Position numbers and translations under genes: made by a program
Assembly (NCBI GenBank): GCA_032164245.1
Contig: JAVMKO010000001.1
Coordinates: forward strand, 165,221,434-165,285,433
Length of the DNA: 64,000 bases
DNA from: Sternotherus odoratus
Lineage: Eukaryota > Chordata > Testudines > Kinosternidae
Direction of reading: 5' to 3'
Shown: positions 1 to 42,110 of the stretch, piece by piece
How positions within the stretch are numbered: the first letter of the stretch is position 1
Layout: every line of letters starts with the position of its first letter
Notes under the pieces: generated by a model
The model's input: the letters and a program-made list of their open reading frames with translations, nothing else
The model's database searches: none
Told to the model about the DNA's origin: nothing

Positions 1-868
1 CCTTGTCTTATCCAACTGTAATCAGATTTTGAAGAGCCCAGTTAAGGTGTTTCCAAATGTTTTAAAAAAACAGTCCCACCACGGGACCTTAATTTAGTAC
101 TTTTGGCCCACTGTTTGAGCTGATACTTTTCAATGAAAACATTCTTTCTGGTTGCCTTTATATCTGTGAGGGTGGTAGAGAGAGATCCAGCTATTGATGG
201 TAGTCCCTCCTTATACTGTTTGTTACCTAGACAAGAACATCCTACGTTCTGGGTTCCATGTATTCCATATTCCACATCTGTGGTGACCTCTGAATTTACT
301 CTTTCCCACAGAGTTGTGCTGCAAATGTAAGCTTTATTTTTTAAATAAAATTTTGTTCAACCCTGGAAGACAGAAACTAAAAAGTGTTTAAGATAAAACC
401 GTGAACAGAGTGCAAACCAATGAAATGACCCCTGCAGAGTACCTGAAACAGTAGCTCTTAAAAGGTGTGAACCCAGTTAGGGCTTTCTGGACTCCATGAT
501 GCATGGTTATTGGTATTTTTCAAGGTGTTAAAGAACTCTGCATTTTGTTCACAGAATTTTCCATTTTAATGCAACAAAACATTCAGCCTTTATATGTCTA
601 TCTCCCTACCCTGCAGTTGCCTCTTGCACTTTGTTTTTCCCAGCCTAAAAGATAATAAGTTGGGTTGTAGTGCATGCTTACTGATGGAGCTGTGCAGTAG
701 GGATCAGGGAATTACCACTAGAGTCCAGCTTGTAATCAGCAAATATGGGATCCAGAAATGTAGATTGGTGAACTAGGCTGGCGGTAGAAAAGCAGAGTGG
801 CTGAAGCCTCATGGAAATGAGCTGCTGAATCTGGATACAAGTTATCCCCTTCCCTGGAACATTTAAGG

Positions 869-1244
869 CAGTGTTTCCCAAACTTTTTTGGCCATGGAAC
901 ACTTGTCAGCCTGGTATATTTACAGAACACTTATAATATTTTATGGAACACTTATTATTTTGTAGTGTTTTTTGTAGTCGTTGGTAGTCGTTTGGTTTTC
1001 AAATTTAAAAATTGTGTTATTTACACCATGATATTCAATATGAGATTTATCAATAACCAGAAAGAGAGTTTTATGTTAAATTATAGTCATTCAAAAAGAG
1101 TTATAAACTGCTCTTCAAATATGCCAAATTTAAAATTAAAAAAAATTTAAAGACCCTTTTAAAAAATTATGATTTGTTCATGGAACACCTATTCACATTG
1201 TGCGGAACACCCGTGTTCCGCGGAACACAGTTTGGGAAACACTG
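869..1244. mobile_element. hAT-type non-autonomous DNA transposon (MITE)
   Basis: The ends are inverted repeats: CAGTGTTTCCCAAACT at the left and AGTTTGGGAAACACTG at the right. They are flanked by near-identical 8-bp duplications (atttaagg at 861-868, gtttaagg at 1245-1252), the length expected for hAT elements. The interior is AT-rich with no coding capacity. Confidence 0.85.
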
Positions 1245-2458
1245 GTTTAAGGGAAAGAAGTTTTTTTTATCAAGCCACCTGGACATCATCTTGGGTACAG
1301 AGGTCTGGGGATTATAGCTGGCCTCCTTGGACATCTTAGCAAAAATTCCCATCTTTGAAAATAATAGCTGATTTGTATCGGTATTTTTAATTAGGAACCA
1401 TAGGTGAGGGTGTCTCTGAATGAAAGTTAAGGGTTACAGTACTCTTCTCTCTCTCTCAGTGAATATTCAGCCACAATTGAGATCAGAGGTACTCAAGCTG
1501 AAGCTGTCTCAGTATAAATAAGAGGAAGCACTCTCAGAGAGCCTTCATTTTGGAATTTGCTTCCCACTTTGGTCTACCAGAGTCCAGTTAGTTTTGCATT
1601 GTGCCCGCAATGTTAACAATCTTCTTCTGTCTTTTTTCTGATGTCAGGGATGGGGTAGACTGCAGGGGATATGATATGGGCAGTCCTTTCATTATTAGTT
1701 ATTTTAATGTATAGGATAGGTCCCTGAAAGGATCTTAAATTGCATTTTAGAAATTTCAATAAATAAAAAATGGTGGTAGAATAAATTAATGCTTTAAAAG
1801 AATGTATGGGTTATTGCTGCAGAATTTAGTCCATTGTATTGCAGCATACAAGGGCTCTGAATTTATCCTGTATTTTAAACAGTGTCCAAGACATTTTATA
1901 ACTGTTGTTTAAATGACGCTGCAAATTAAAAAATTCCTAGTTTCCCCAGGTGTTGTGTGTCAGCATAATTTGAGAAGTTCCCTTTCGGGTGTCTCCTTTG
2001 TCATAGTCATAAACTTTTGAAGCACTATGTTGTGGCAGCTATGCCCATAATTAAAAACAATAGTCAACATGAGGAAAACTTGTTTTAACAGAGACTGCGT
2101 TAAACCAACTTGCCAATTAAACCTGCTTTTTAGCAATATGAAAATCGCAGTACTATGTCAGAACCCACCAGTACCTCATCTATGTTAGCGCTTCCGCTTA
2201 AAACTAGTTTAGTTTTAAAATCTTGTTTTCCAAGTATTCTGCCTAAAGCTGCGCAAAAATAGATTTTTTGATTCTCTGGTAGTTCTGAAAAATAAAAATA
2301 AATCTTTCAGGTTGACCCAAAAAACAAAATTTAGAAAAAAATTAGGCAAATCAAAGAAGTCAGTTTTGGAATGCTTTATCTTTAAATGTTTTGTTTTCAA
2401 GCATTTTTAAAGGATTGAATTCTTGAACTGGGGGAAGTGCCCTACTTTTAATTTTTAT

Positions 2459-2551
2459 CCCAGTTAGTTAGGACACTCACCTAGAATGTATGAAACCTGG
2501 TTTCACTTCTCCCCTCTGCCTGATATGGAACAGCTCTAATTCCAAGTGTCT
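2459..2551 (+). repeat. MIR/CORE-SINE-like fragment
   Basis: The text resembles the 5' half of MIR-type SINEs (a ctag...gaaacctggtttcac box followed by ctctgcc). It is truncated at the insertion site of the foldback element. Assigned from memory of the family consensus; weak. Confidence 0.4.
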
Positions 2552-2564
2552 ATTCTTTTATACA

Positions 2565-3144
2565 GAGGTAACAAAGAGTCCTGTGGCACCTTAAAGACTA
2601 ACTATAAAGTTTTGAAGCATAAGCTTTTGTGGGCTAATACCCACTTCGTTGGATGCAAGCAGTGGAAGTGTCCAGGGGCAGGTATAGATAAGTAGGCAAG
2701 AACCAGGTAGGAGGTAACAAGGTTAGTCCAATCAGACTGAACCAGCTTATTAACTCAAATCAGGGAGGGTGGGGTATTCCTCTAGCAGCTGAATTGGAGG
2801 TGTGAACTTGGAGAGAGGAGAAGCTGTTTTTGTAATTAGCAAGCCAATTGTAATAGCTTTTCCTCTCTCCGAGTTCACACCTCCAATTTAGCTGCTAGAA
2901 GAATACCCCACCCTCCCTGATTTGAGTTAAGCTGGTTCAGTCTGATTGGACTAACCTTGTTACCTCCTACCTGGTTCTTGCCTACTTATCTATACCTGCC
3001 CCTGGACACTTCCACTGCTTGCATCCGACGAAGTGGATATTAGCCCACGAAAGCTTATGCTTCAAAACTTTATAGTTAGTCTTTAAGGTGCCACAGGACT
3101 CTTTGTTACCTCTGCTATTCCAGACTAACACGGCTACCTCTCTG
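2565..3144 (+). mobile_element. foldback Penelope-like (PLE-type) element, copy 1
   Basis: Two arms of about 280 bp are near-perfect inverted repeats: aacaaagagtcctgtggcac near the left end is mirrored by gtgccacaggactctttgtt near the right end. The right end carries an extra tail (agactaacacggctac). A 13-bp direct repeat, attcttttataca, flanks the element (2552-2564 and 3145-3157). Variable-length target duplications and inverted partial copies are typical of Penelope-like retroelements; the family name is inference from memory. The right arm has a hammerhead-like core (see separate entry). Confidence 0.65.
3022..3062 (+). ncRNA. hammerhead-ribozyme-like motif in foldback copy 1
   Basis: CGACGAAG (core), a short hairpin GTGG...CCAC, GAAA (3049-3052), then a tight GC-TTAT-GC hairpin followed by TT. 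This matches the order core / stem II / GAAA / stem III / UH of a type I hammerhead with one extra A after the core. Stem I pairing is not evident and the core U4 position reads C, so activity is doubtful. Confidence 0.35.
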
Positions 3145-3157
3145 ATTCTTTTATACA

Positions 3158-3215
3158 AAGTGCTACAAAGTCTTCCTCGTCTTATTTACGGATACAGACT
3201 AACATGGCTGCTAAT
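3158..3215 (+). repeat. tail fragment of the same PLE-type family
   Basis: Immediately after the right duplication of copy 1, the text tcttcctcgtcttatttacg and atacagactaacatggctgc parallels the 3' tail of copy 2 at 28140-28190. It looks like an older tail fragment next to the newer insert. Confidence 0.45.
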
Positions 3216-3494
3216 CTTAAACCTATTATTTTATTATGATTCTATAATATTTTCCATTCATTTACACTTATGTTTTGTCCCTCTCTGCTGTGTGAGACTC
3301 TCACAATCCAGGAGAATTGAAATGATGAAATTGATCATACAGAAATATCTCTCATGGCATAAAATAGAGAAACCAGACAACTATATTTTCATCTAATCTC
3401 TTTTCAGTTATAATTTTAGATGTTACTTGTAAAAGTGGGAGGCAAACAATTTTTCTAACAGTTTTTAGTTTGTCACTTTAATGCTACTTTGTGC

Positions 3495-3600
3495 CACAAC
3501 TTGCCCATTTGTAAAATGGGGTGTAATAATACATTTTACTGACCTTTGTGCACTTTAAGATCTCTGGATTAATGCTGCTGTATATGTATTAAGTATCATT
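3495..3600 (+). repeat. MIR-like SINE 3' fragment
   Basis: Contains the MIR-type signature gtaaaatggggtgtaataat. Possibly the other half of the fragment at 2459-2551, separated by the foldback insertion. Confidence 0.45.
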
Positions 3601-3724
3601 TTATCTGGTGTTATTTATTTTATATATGTATTAAGTATTATTTTATCTGGTGTTTATTTTATGGCCTTGAAAATGGAGGTCAACTGGTGCAAATGAGAAT
3701 GTAAACATTACACTAAAATCTTGA

Positions 3725-34341
<30,617 letters not shown>

Positions 34342-36095
34342 CTAAACTGAAACTAAGTTTGTTTCTTGTGTGTTTTTATAGAAGTGGTGTTTTTCCAAAA
34401 ACAAAGTGCAAAGCTGCTTGAATCAGAAGGAGATAAACTCACTGAACCGCTACAGGAGGGCAAAACTGACTATTTTTTTAAACTTGAAAAGATTGCAAAG
34501 GGACAATGAGAGTTTTTTTAAGAGCCATGTCCAAACCCACCTTAATGGATAGCTTAGAGGTGTTGTCTCACCTTTTGCTTCCCCCATTTTAACTTGCCAC
34601 AACTAGTCATAAATTTATTTTTTTTTGTCTCATTCAACAGGGGTTAATGTTCAAATGTTGGTCTTAGTTGCAAATTATTTTTTTTAAGAAGCACTGCACA
34701 TGATTTACATAAAAGGACCCTTTGAGGTTGGCGGGGAGGGATTGAGTAATATGCGTTTTTTAAGTTCCCCAAATACACATGGGCACAGAAATGCAGTACT
34801 GTAAGGAAGGGGGACCTCAGATTACACAATATATAATATTCAGCTGTAAAAAGGGACCGCGGTAAAGGAGTTTGTAAGGCACATTAAGCATGCTAAGTGG
34901 CGGTGATCAGAACTCTCCTTATCTGAATCTACTGAGGATCAAAGCAGCAATTATAATGGGATTCTGTGTGTCTCATATTTTAGAGACCACAGTCCGCTAG
35001 TATTGGAATATGGTCTCATAACTAAGGGGCACTGAGAAGCAATCAACGGGTTGGTCCTGGCCAGTCCTGGGGAGGTCTTAAGTGGTGGTCTTTGGGATAA
35101 CCTTTGGCCTTATGGATTTGGACTCTTAAATTAGAAGAGCCTACCATTTCAGATGCAATCACTTTTGGACATGCTTTTGCAGACAGTCCTTAATGCTGAA
35201 AACAGAGAATGGGTAATTCAAGAGGCCTTTCTTTTAAAATAGACTTTTGTGACCCACTTATTGTAAGGTATTGCAAGGTCACTTTGCGTGTGTCATAAAG
35301 TTGACTTCCTTATTGGTTGAAGGTCACAGAAGTAGTGGTTTGCGTTTGATGGAAATAGCTACAACTGTGTCCCTTCCTGCTTTTTTACTTTTTTCTTTTG
35401 CTTTTTCTCGGCACGTGGTTTCTCCACCATTACTTCTGCACAAAGATGTCTTCTGTTCATTCTGAACATTTTAAAAAAATGCAGAATTTTATGTGACTGC
35501 TTTTTTGCCTCACAATTATGCTGTGAATTTTACAAAAATTTATTTTCTTTTTTGATAATTTATTGTACCAAAGCTGTTTTTATAGCACATAGATGTCTGT
35601 AACCAATAATGTAGCAGTTCTGCACTTTGACACAAGGTGTAATTAGACCATTTTTAAATGTCAGTTGAAAATTATGGCTGTACTATTGCTTAAACAAAAC
35701 TGGAACTGTTGTTGAATTCATAGCCAATACATTTACAGCACTCTGTGTACTGAACATAATAGATTGACATCTAATTCAAGACTATAACATCAGTTACATT
35801 AAAATGTGTTCAGGCTTCTGAAGGTAAAAGGGACACTAGATCCAGAAGCTATGAAACCAGCAGTTGATTCTTGTATTCCTTATTAACACAAATGTAAACT
35901 TGAAGGCAAGAGCTTGATTGCATGAACAGGTCCAAAACAATAGTATGAGTAAAGCAAAAAGCTCATGAGAGACCTGAAGTTAGCAGGCTGTATTTAACAG
36001 GTGCCTAATTTTTGGGTTATGCTGCCTTAATATAACACAGTCAGCTTGGCAGTTGCTAAATTTATGGGCCCACATAAAGATTTATAAATATTATG

Positions 36096-36101
36096 AATAA
36101 A
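36096..36101 (+). promoter_or_regulatory. candidate polyadenylation signal AATAAA
   Basis: Canonical hexamer in the DYRK1A 3' UTR, about 1.75 kb after the stop codon. It would produce a medium-length transcript. Hexamers of this kind also occur by chance in AT-rich sequence. Confidence 0.4.
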
Positions 36102-36643
36102 AACTCAGTGAATTAGAGTGAAAAATAAGGGTAATTCAGCAATTACCCATCTCAGAACAATGTTTGCCCATTAGATATTACAGAAGCAGTGATCTACCTC
36201 TGCCAGTAAGTCCTTTAAAAAGGTAATTCAGCAGAAGACTATTGCATACTTATACTGGTCAATTCCACGTCACTGGCTAGGTCAGGTTTTTTTTGAACAA
36301 AACCTTTTTTGTTTTCTTATGCTTAACAATGGCAACACAGCAGCCATTTGTGTAAATGCAAATGAGTACTTGGGGCTTATCAGTTTTTGTAAATCACTTT
36401 TTTTTTATCAAGGGATCCATATTTCTTTTGTATTGACATGTCAAGCCTGTGAATGAAAGTATTTTTGAACTCAGTAGTTCAGAAGTTGACAGTGATTGAA
36501 ATGCTGTTATCTTAGAAACAGAGCACTGAGTTTAGCAATATAAAAAGGAATCTAGTACTTACTGCTGTCTAGAAATATAAGGGTAGTATAAAATATGGCT
36601 AATTTTTCCTGTGTTGGTTGCCACACATTAGCAAGCAACAAAA

Positions 36644-36649
36644 ATTAAA
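36644..36649 (+). promoter_or_regulatory. candidate polyadenylation signal ATTAAA
   Basis: Common variant hexamer about 2.3 kb after the DYRK1A stop codon, in AU-rich unique sequence. A candidate for a longer transcript end; unproven. Confidence 0.3.
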
Positions 36650-37324
36650 GCCGTTTAAAAAATATTTACATAAAGAAAAATCATAAAATCCAATGCTTAT
36701 GCATACTGTGTTATGTTACAGTCCAGTTTTGTGTGCTTTACTACACAGTTTGGTTACAGGACTTCTGTGCATTGTAAACATAAACAGCATGGAAAAGGTT
36801 AAATACCTGTGTTCAGATTGTAAGATCTAGTCCGGACTTGCTGTGTATATTGTAACGTTAAATGAAAAAGACAAGCCCTTTGTATTATAGTCATGCAGTC
36901 TTATGTATGATAAACAGTTGAATAATTTGTCCTCAGACTCTTTACTGTGCTTTTTAAAAAAGTAATTTAAGATAAAAATGTAAACATAGTAATATCTTCC
37001 TATGCAATTAACCTACTCCAAACCTTGGTTTGGTAGGTATAACTTTAGTAAAATATGTAAATATTAGATACATTGACACAGACTTTTAAAAAATTACAGA
37101 AGTAAAAGTTGGAGGCATAACAGATCATTTTGAGTTTTTAATTGAAACAGCAAGGTATATAAATCATTGATGTATAAACACTGATGCATTTTGATCTCTG
37201 ATTCCAGTTGACACATAGTATTGCTTTTAGTTTCAGAATTGTTTATATTCTCATCTACTAGTTTCAGAATATTACAGAGATCTTCTTACATGGACTTTAG
37301 ACTCCTACTGTTATAAACCAATCG

Positions 37325-38430
37325 ATAGATTTCAAGGCCAGGAGGGCCATTATAATGATCTAGTCTGATATCCTGCATAACACCGGGCATAGAATTTTAC
37401 CTGGTAATTCCTGCATCCAGCTCACATTGTTTGGTTGAGTTAGTACACGTTTTAGAAAGACATCCAGTCTTCATTTAGAGGTTTCAAGAGATGGAGAAAT
37501 CTACATCATCTATTGGTAAGCAGTTCAGGGGTTAATTATCCATACTTAAAAATTATTCCCCTGACTCCCAGTTTAAATTTGTCAGGCTTCCAGTATTGGG
37601 ATATTGATGCCTTTGCTTACTAGGTTAGAGCTGTCTAGTTTCAGACATCTTCCCCCGTAAAGAGTGAGCAAGTCACCGCTAACCTTCTCTTTAATACATT
37701 GCCTTGATCAGGCCCCTTAAGTCTCTTTCTGCACAGCATGTTTTCCAGACCTCAGATTAGTATTGTTGCTCTTCTCTGAACTTTCTTCAATTTTTAACAT
37801 CTATTTTAAGGTGTGGATACCAAAACTAGACACATTGTTCCAGTAATGGTCTAAATAATGCCATATACAGAGGTAAGATCACCTTACTTGTATTTGTTTA
37901 TACCTATTCCTGTTATCCATCCAAGGACTGCATTTTAGGCTTGTTAGCCACAGCATTGCACTGGAAACTGTTAGTTGGTTATCCACAATGATTCCTAAAT
38001 TCTTTTCAGAGTTGCTGCTTTCCAGGATGCAGTCAACCATCCTGTAAGTATGACCTTCTATTCTTTACCAGAGTATGGCTCTGCATTAACGATTTTAAAA
38101 TGTATGATGTTTGAATATGTCTGGTTTACAAAGCAATCCAAGTCTATAGAAATGACCTGTCCTTTTTATTTACCATGCCACCAATTTTGTGAAGTCTGCA
38201 AACTTTATCAGCAATGATCTTGTATCTTCTTCCAGGTAACGGATGAAAATATTGAAATAACTTTTGAGCTGAAAGTCAAAACTCTCACTAGAAACACCTT
38301 CAATTTTTGGTGATTTCCTCATTAAGTGTTACATTGAGATATATTAGTTAGCCAGTTTTTAATCCATTTAATATGTGCTGTATTGATTTTGAATAATGCT
38401 TTTATTTTAATCTGAATGTGGTACAACACT
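37325..38430 (-). mobile_element. CR1 LINE
   Basis: The + strand opens with tagatttcaaggccaggagg and atgatctagtctgatatcct and continues through the complement of the RT end (gaagtctgcaaactttatca near 38190). It marks the downstream edge of unique DYRK1A 3' UTR sequence. Confidence 0.8.
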
Positions 38431-40741
38431 TTGAGATAGCATGGAAATATCTACATCTCCAAAATAACCAAATCACTCATAAAGTGAAATTGTATATGAT
38501 TATAAATTTAGCTTGCGTGCAAAATGTATAAGATTAATATCACCAGTTTCTTTTATATGATTCAGCATGTTAGTCAGATGTATCCTGATGTAGAAGTGCA
38601 CATCAAAATAGTAGAATTCTACAGAATATTATGGTTGCCAGGCAAACAGACATACACATTTTCTCTATTAGAATAATAGGTTCTCTGCATACCATTGTTT
38701 GGGTCCTGTTGAATCACCCTACAGTTTGAATCACCCTATAGTTGAATATATCAAGCAGTTTCAAGTGATCTTTAGGAATTGGGATTGATTGTCCACCTAA
38801 TTCCTAATTTTTCCATCTTTTTTTTTTTTTAACCTGCTTAGGGCATTTGTTTAATTTCCATAGCATTTCTCTAAGATAGTGGTGTCAAGTATGCAGGCCC
38901 TCCCGGATCTAAAGTTATATGTGATTTCTAGAACGAGTAATACTGTACGAAGATTTATTATGAAGCACTAATATGCACAGTACCGCATAAGACACAAACA
39001 CAGTACCTGTACCAGAGAACTGAATAACAAATATAGATATAATACACTGGGTAACCTAGAGGAAGGTGTACATACAAATATAAACTACTGCTCCTACTTT
39101 TCTAAAGATGGTTTAGAGAGAATAATCGAACTCATCTGGGGTTTGTGCTCATGGGTCTCAGAAGAAATGGGTCATTAGGAGATATTTGAACTGGGGGTGG
39201 GTTAGGGCCTAGCATAATGGAATTTGAAGAGAAAATCTATGTGTAGTGGGCAAATCTGGAGAGTATGATGGGTGGGTGAGGCTGGTGTTGATGGAGTGAT
39301 ATGACTGAGAGGAAATAAAACAAGAAATCAGATATGAGGTTAGGGTAGAGTGAAATTGTGTAGATCTTGAAAATGAGAATGAGAGGTTTAATTAGATTGA
39401 TCCTGGGAGACCAAATGAAGGGATTATGAAGAGGTAATGATGTAGTCTGATTGGGTGAGGAAGATCTTTTGAATAGCTATACTTTGGATTGGCTGGATGG
39501 AAGCAATATGGGTGTCAAAGAAGCCAGAGAAGAGGAAATTCGAGAAATGAAAATGGAAGAGAACTAGGGCATAGATAAATGTTTTAGCTGTTGGGACAGT
39601 ATTGATTTCAATATCTTATGGAGAGGAGGAAGTGGCAAGATTTAACAATAGTCCTGATATGCAGGAGAAAGAAGAGAGGAAATGGAAGATGATCACACAT
39701 ATCAGTGACTATGGATGAAAATGTTGTAATTGAGAAAGGCAGAGGTGGAGATGAGGGCTTGGTTTGGGCCTTTTAAGCTTGAGCTCTTGTGGTGAACCAA
39801 CCAGGATGATATGTCGGAGAGTCAGAAATGTGGAGGGCGAACAACAGAAACAGAAGTGTGTAGGTGGTAGAATAGAGTCAGCATAGAGATAACAGCTAAT
39901 TCTGTGTTAATTCATTAGGTCAGCTAAGGATAAGGTGTAGAAGGAGAAAATGAAAGGATTTGAGGATAGAGCCATGTGAGTCACCAATAGAAATGGGGCT
40001 GAGGAGGAGCCCCACCGCAAGAGAGACTGAAAGTACACAATGCTAGAACAGCATCACAAAAGTCAAGTGGATAGTGTCTGTTGAGCAAGTCATCAACTAA
40101 TAAAGCCTGTAGAAAGATTGAGGATGAGCATGGAGGTGAAGCTAACTATGAACAGGTAATTGGAAACCTTTGTTAGAGCAGTTGCAATAAAGTAGAAAGG
40201 ACAGAAAATCTATTAATTTGCATAGATTTGTGTATGTATTCTAAAATAGGTTATGTGACAGATTGTGGACCCAGTGTAGGGCATCCTACATAGTACTGGA
40301 CTTCTAGGTCATCACACATGATTTTGGAATTTGGGGTCATCAGAAGTAATTCCCTTCCTGATGAAAATTCAGGAAACATTAACACACTTTTGAAAGTCAT
40401 CCTGGCTAAGTAATTTCAATGGATATCAGAATATAAGGCTGTTGAGCTCAAATAGGAAACAAATCTGCCTGACACAAAAATCTAAGAGCAGCTTGAAGAT
40501 TACAACAAGAAAAAAACAGTTAAAGTTATTTTGGAAAATATGAACTAATAACTCCTTGCTTTTCAGATAATCAGAAGAATGTTACTTGCACTGTACAGTA
40601 AATCTTTTTCTGAAGGAAGCTGTATTTGTATTGAAGTAAACAAAGAACATCAGCTCTTTAAACAAAAATCTGGGAATCCAAAATTGACAATTGAGCAGGC
40701 TGCATGGAATCTCTCTTCATTGAAACCAGACAAGAATCATT
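38431..40741. other. intergenic stretch with an ancient interspersed repeat
   Basis: From about 39080 to 40190 the + strand is purine-rich and matches, as I remember it, an ancient L2-related repeat seen in antisense (gatgtagtctgattgggtga; ggcatagataaatgttttag). Elsewhere nothing is recognisable. No credible gene. Confidence 0.4.
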
Positions 40742-42110
40742 GTCATAGAATTATAAAAGATTAGGGTTGGAAGAGACCTCTTGAGTTCATATATTCCAGC
40801 CCTGTGCTCAAAGCAGGACCAACACCAACTAAATCATCCCAGCTAGGGATGGAGATTCCATCACTTCCCTAGGTAACCCATTCCAGTGCTTCACTACCCT
40901 TCTAATGAAATAGTGTTTCCCAATATCCAACCTAGACCTCCCCCACTGCAGTTTGAGACCATTGCTCCTTGTTCTGTCATCTGCCACTACTGAGAAAAGC
41001 ATAGCTCCATTCTTTTTGAAACCCCCCTTCAGGTAGTTGAAGACTGCTATCAAATCCCCCCTCACTCTTTTCTGCAGACTAAACAAGCCCAATTCCCTCA
41101 GCCTCTCCTCATAAGTCCATGTGCCCTCCTAGACCCCTGATCATTTTGGCTGCTCTCTGCTGGACTCTCTCCAATTTGTCCACATCCCTTCTGTAGTGGG
41201 GGGCCAAAACTGGATGTAGTACTCCAGATGTGGCCTCACTAGTGCCGAATAGGGGAATAATCGCTTCCCTCCATTTGCGGGTAACGCTCCTACTAATGCA
41301 CCATAATATGTCATTAGCCTTCTTGGCAACAAGGGCACACTGCTGACTGATGTTCAGCTTCTCATCCACTGTAAGCCCCAGGTCTTTTTCTGCAGAACTG
41401 CTGCTTAACCAGTTGGTCTCCAATCTGTAGCATGGGATTCTTCCTGAGGGCAGGACTCTGCACTTGTCCTTGTTGAACCTCATCAGATTTCTTTTAGCCC
41501 AATCCTCCAATTTGTCTAGGTCACTCAGGACCCTATCCCTACCCTCCAGCATATCTACCTCTTCCCCCCACCTCCATCTTAGTGTCATCCGCAAACTTGC
41601 TGAGGGTGCAATCCATCCCATCAGCCAGATCATTAATAAAAATGTTGAACAAAACCGGCCGCAGGAATGACCCCTACAGGGTGGTCCGCTTGATACCGGC
41701 TGCCAACTAGACATCGAGCCATTGATCACTACCCATCGAGCCTGACAAGCTAGCCAGCTTTCTATCCACCTTATAGTCCATTCAGCCAAGCCATCCTTTT
41801 TTAACTTGCTAGCAAGAATACTGTGGAAGATCTTATCAAAAGTTTTGTTTAAAGTCAAGTTATATCACGTCCACTGCTTTCCCCATATCCACAGAGCCAG
41901 TTCTCACCATAGAAGGCAATCAGGTTGATCCAGCATGACTTGCCCTTGATGAATACATGTTGACTGTTCCTGATCACCTTCCTCTCCTCCTCAAGTGCTT
42001 CAAAATGGTTTCCTTGAAGACGTGCTCCATGATTTTTCCAGGCATTGAGGTGAGGCTGACCGGTTTGTAGTTCCCTGGGCTCTCCTCCTTCCCTTTTTAA
42101 AATATAGGCA
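40742..42110 (-). mobile_element. CR1 LINE with RT remnant
   Basis: The 3'-end complement (gattagggttggaagagacc) is at 40762. On the minus strand an open frame at 41109-41858 encodes the C-terminal RT part ([33 protein letters not shown]) but is truncated and frameshifted relative to the upstream RT pieces (41855-42157). Confidence 0.88.

Larger units (their letters stand above)
34342..37250 (+). other. DYRK1A: DYRK1A 3' untranslated region (extent approximate)
   Basis: AU-rich, repeat-free sequence follows the stop codon for nearly 3 kb, in contrast to the repeat-dense introns, which is what a conserved long 3' UTR looks like. Possible cleavage signals are AATAAA at 36096-36101 and ATTAAA at 36644-36649; no AATAAA was found close to 37250, where the unique sequence gives way to a CR1 copy. 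The true 3' end cannot be fixed from sequence alone, and several ends are likely. Confidence 0.6.

Noticed and set aside
41109..41858. 249-codon minus-strand open frame as a host gene
   Set aside because: It is the C-terminal reverse-transcriptase region of a truncated CR1 LINE.
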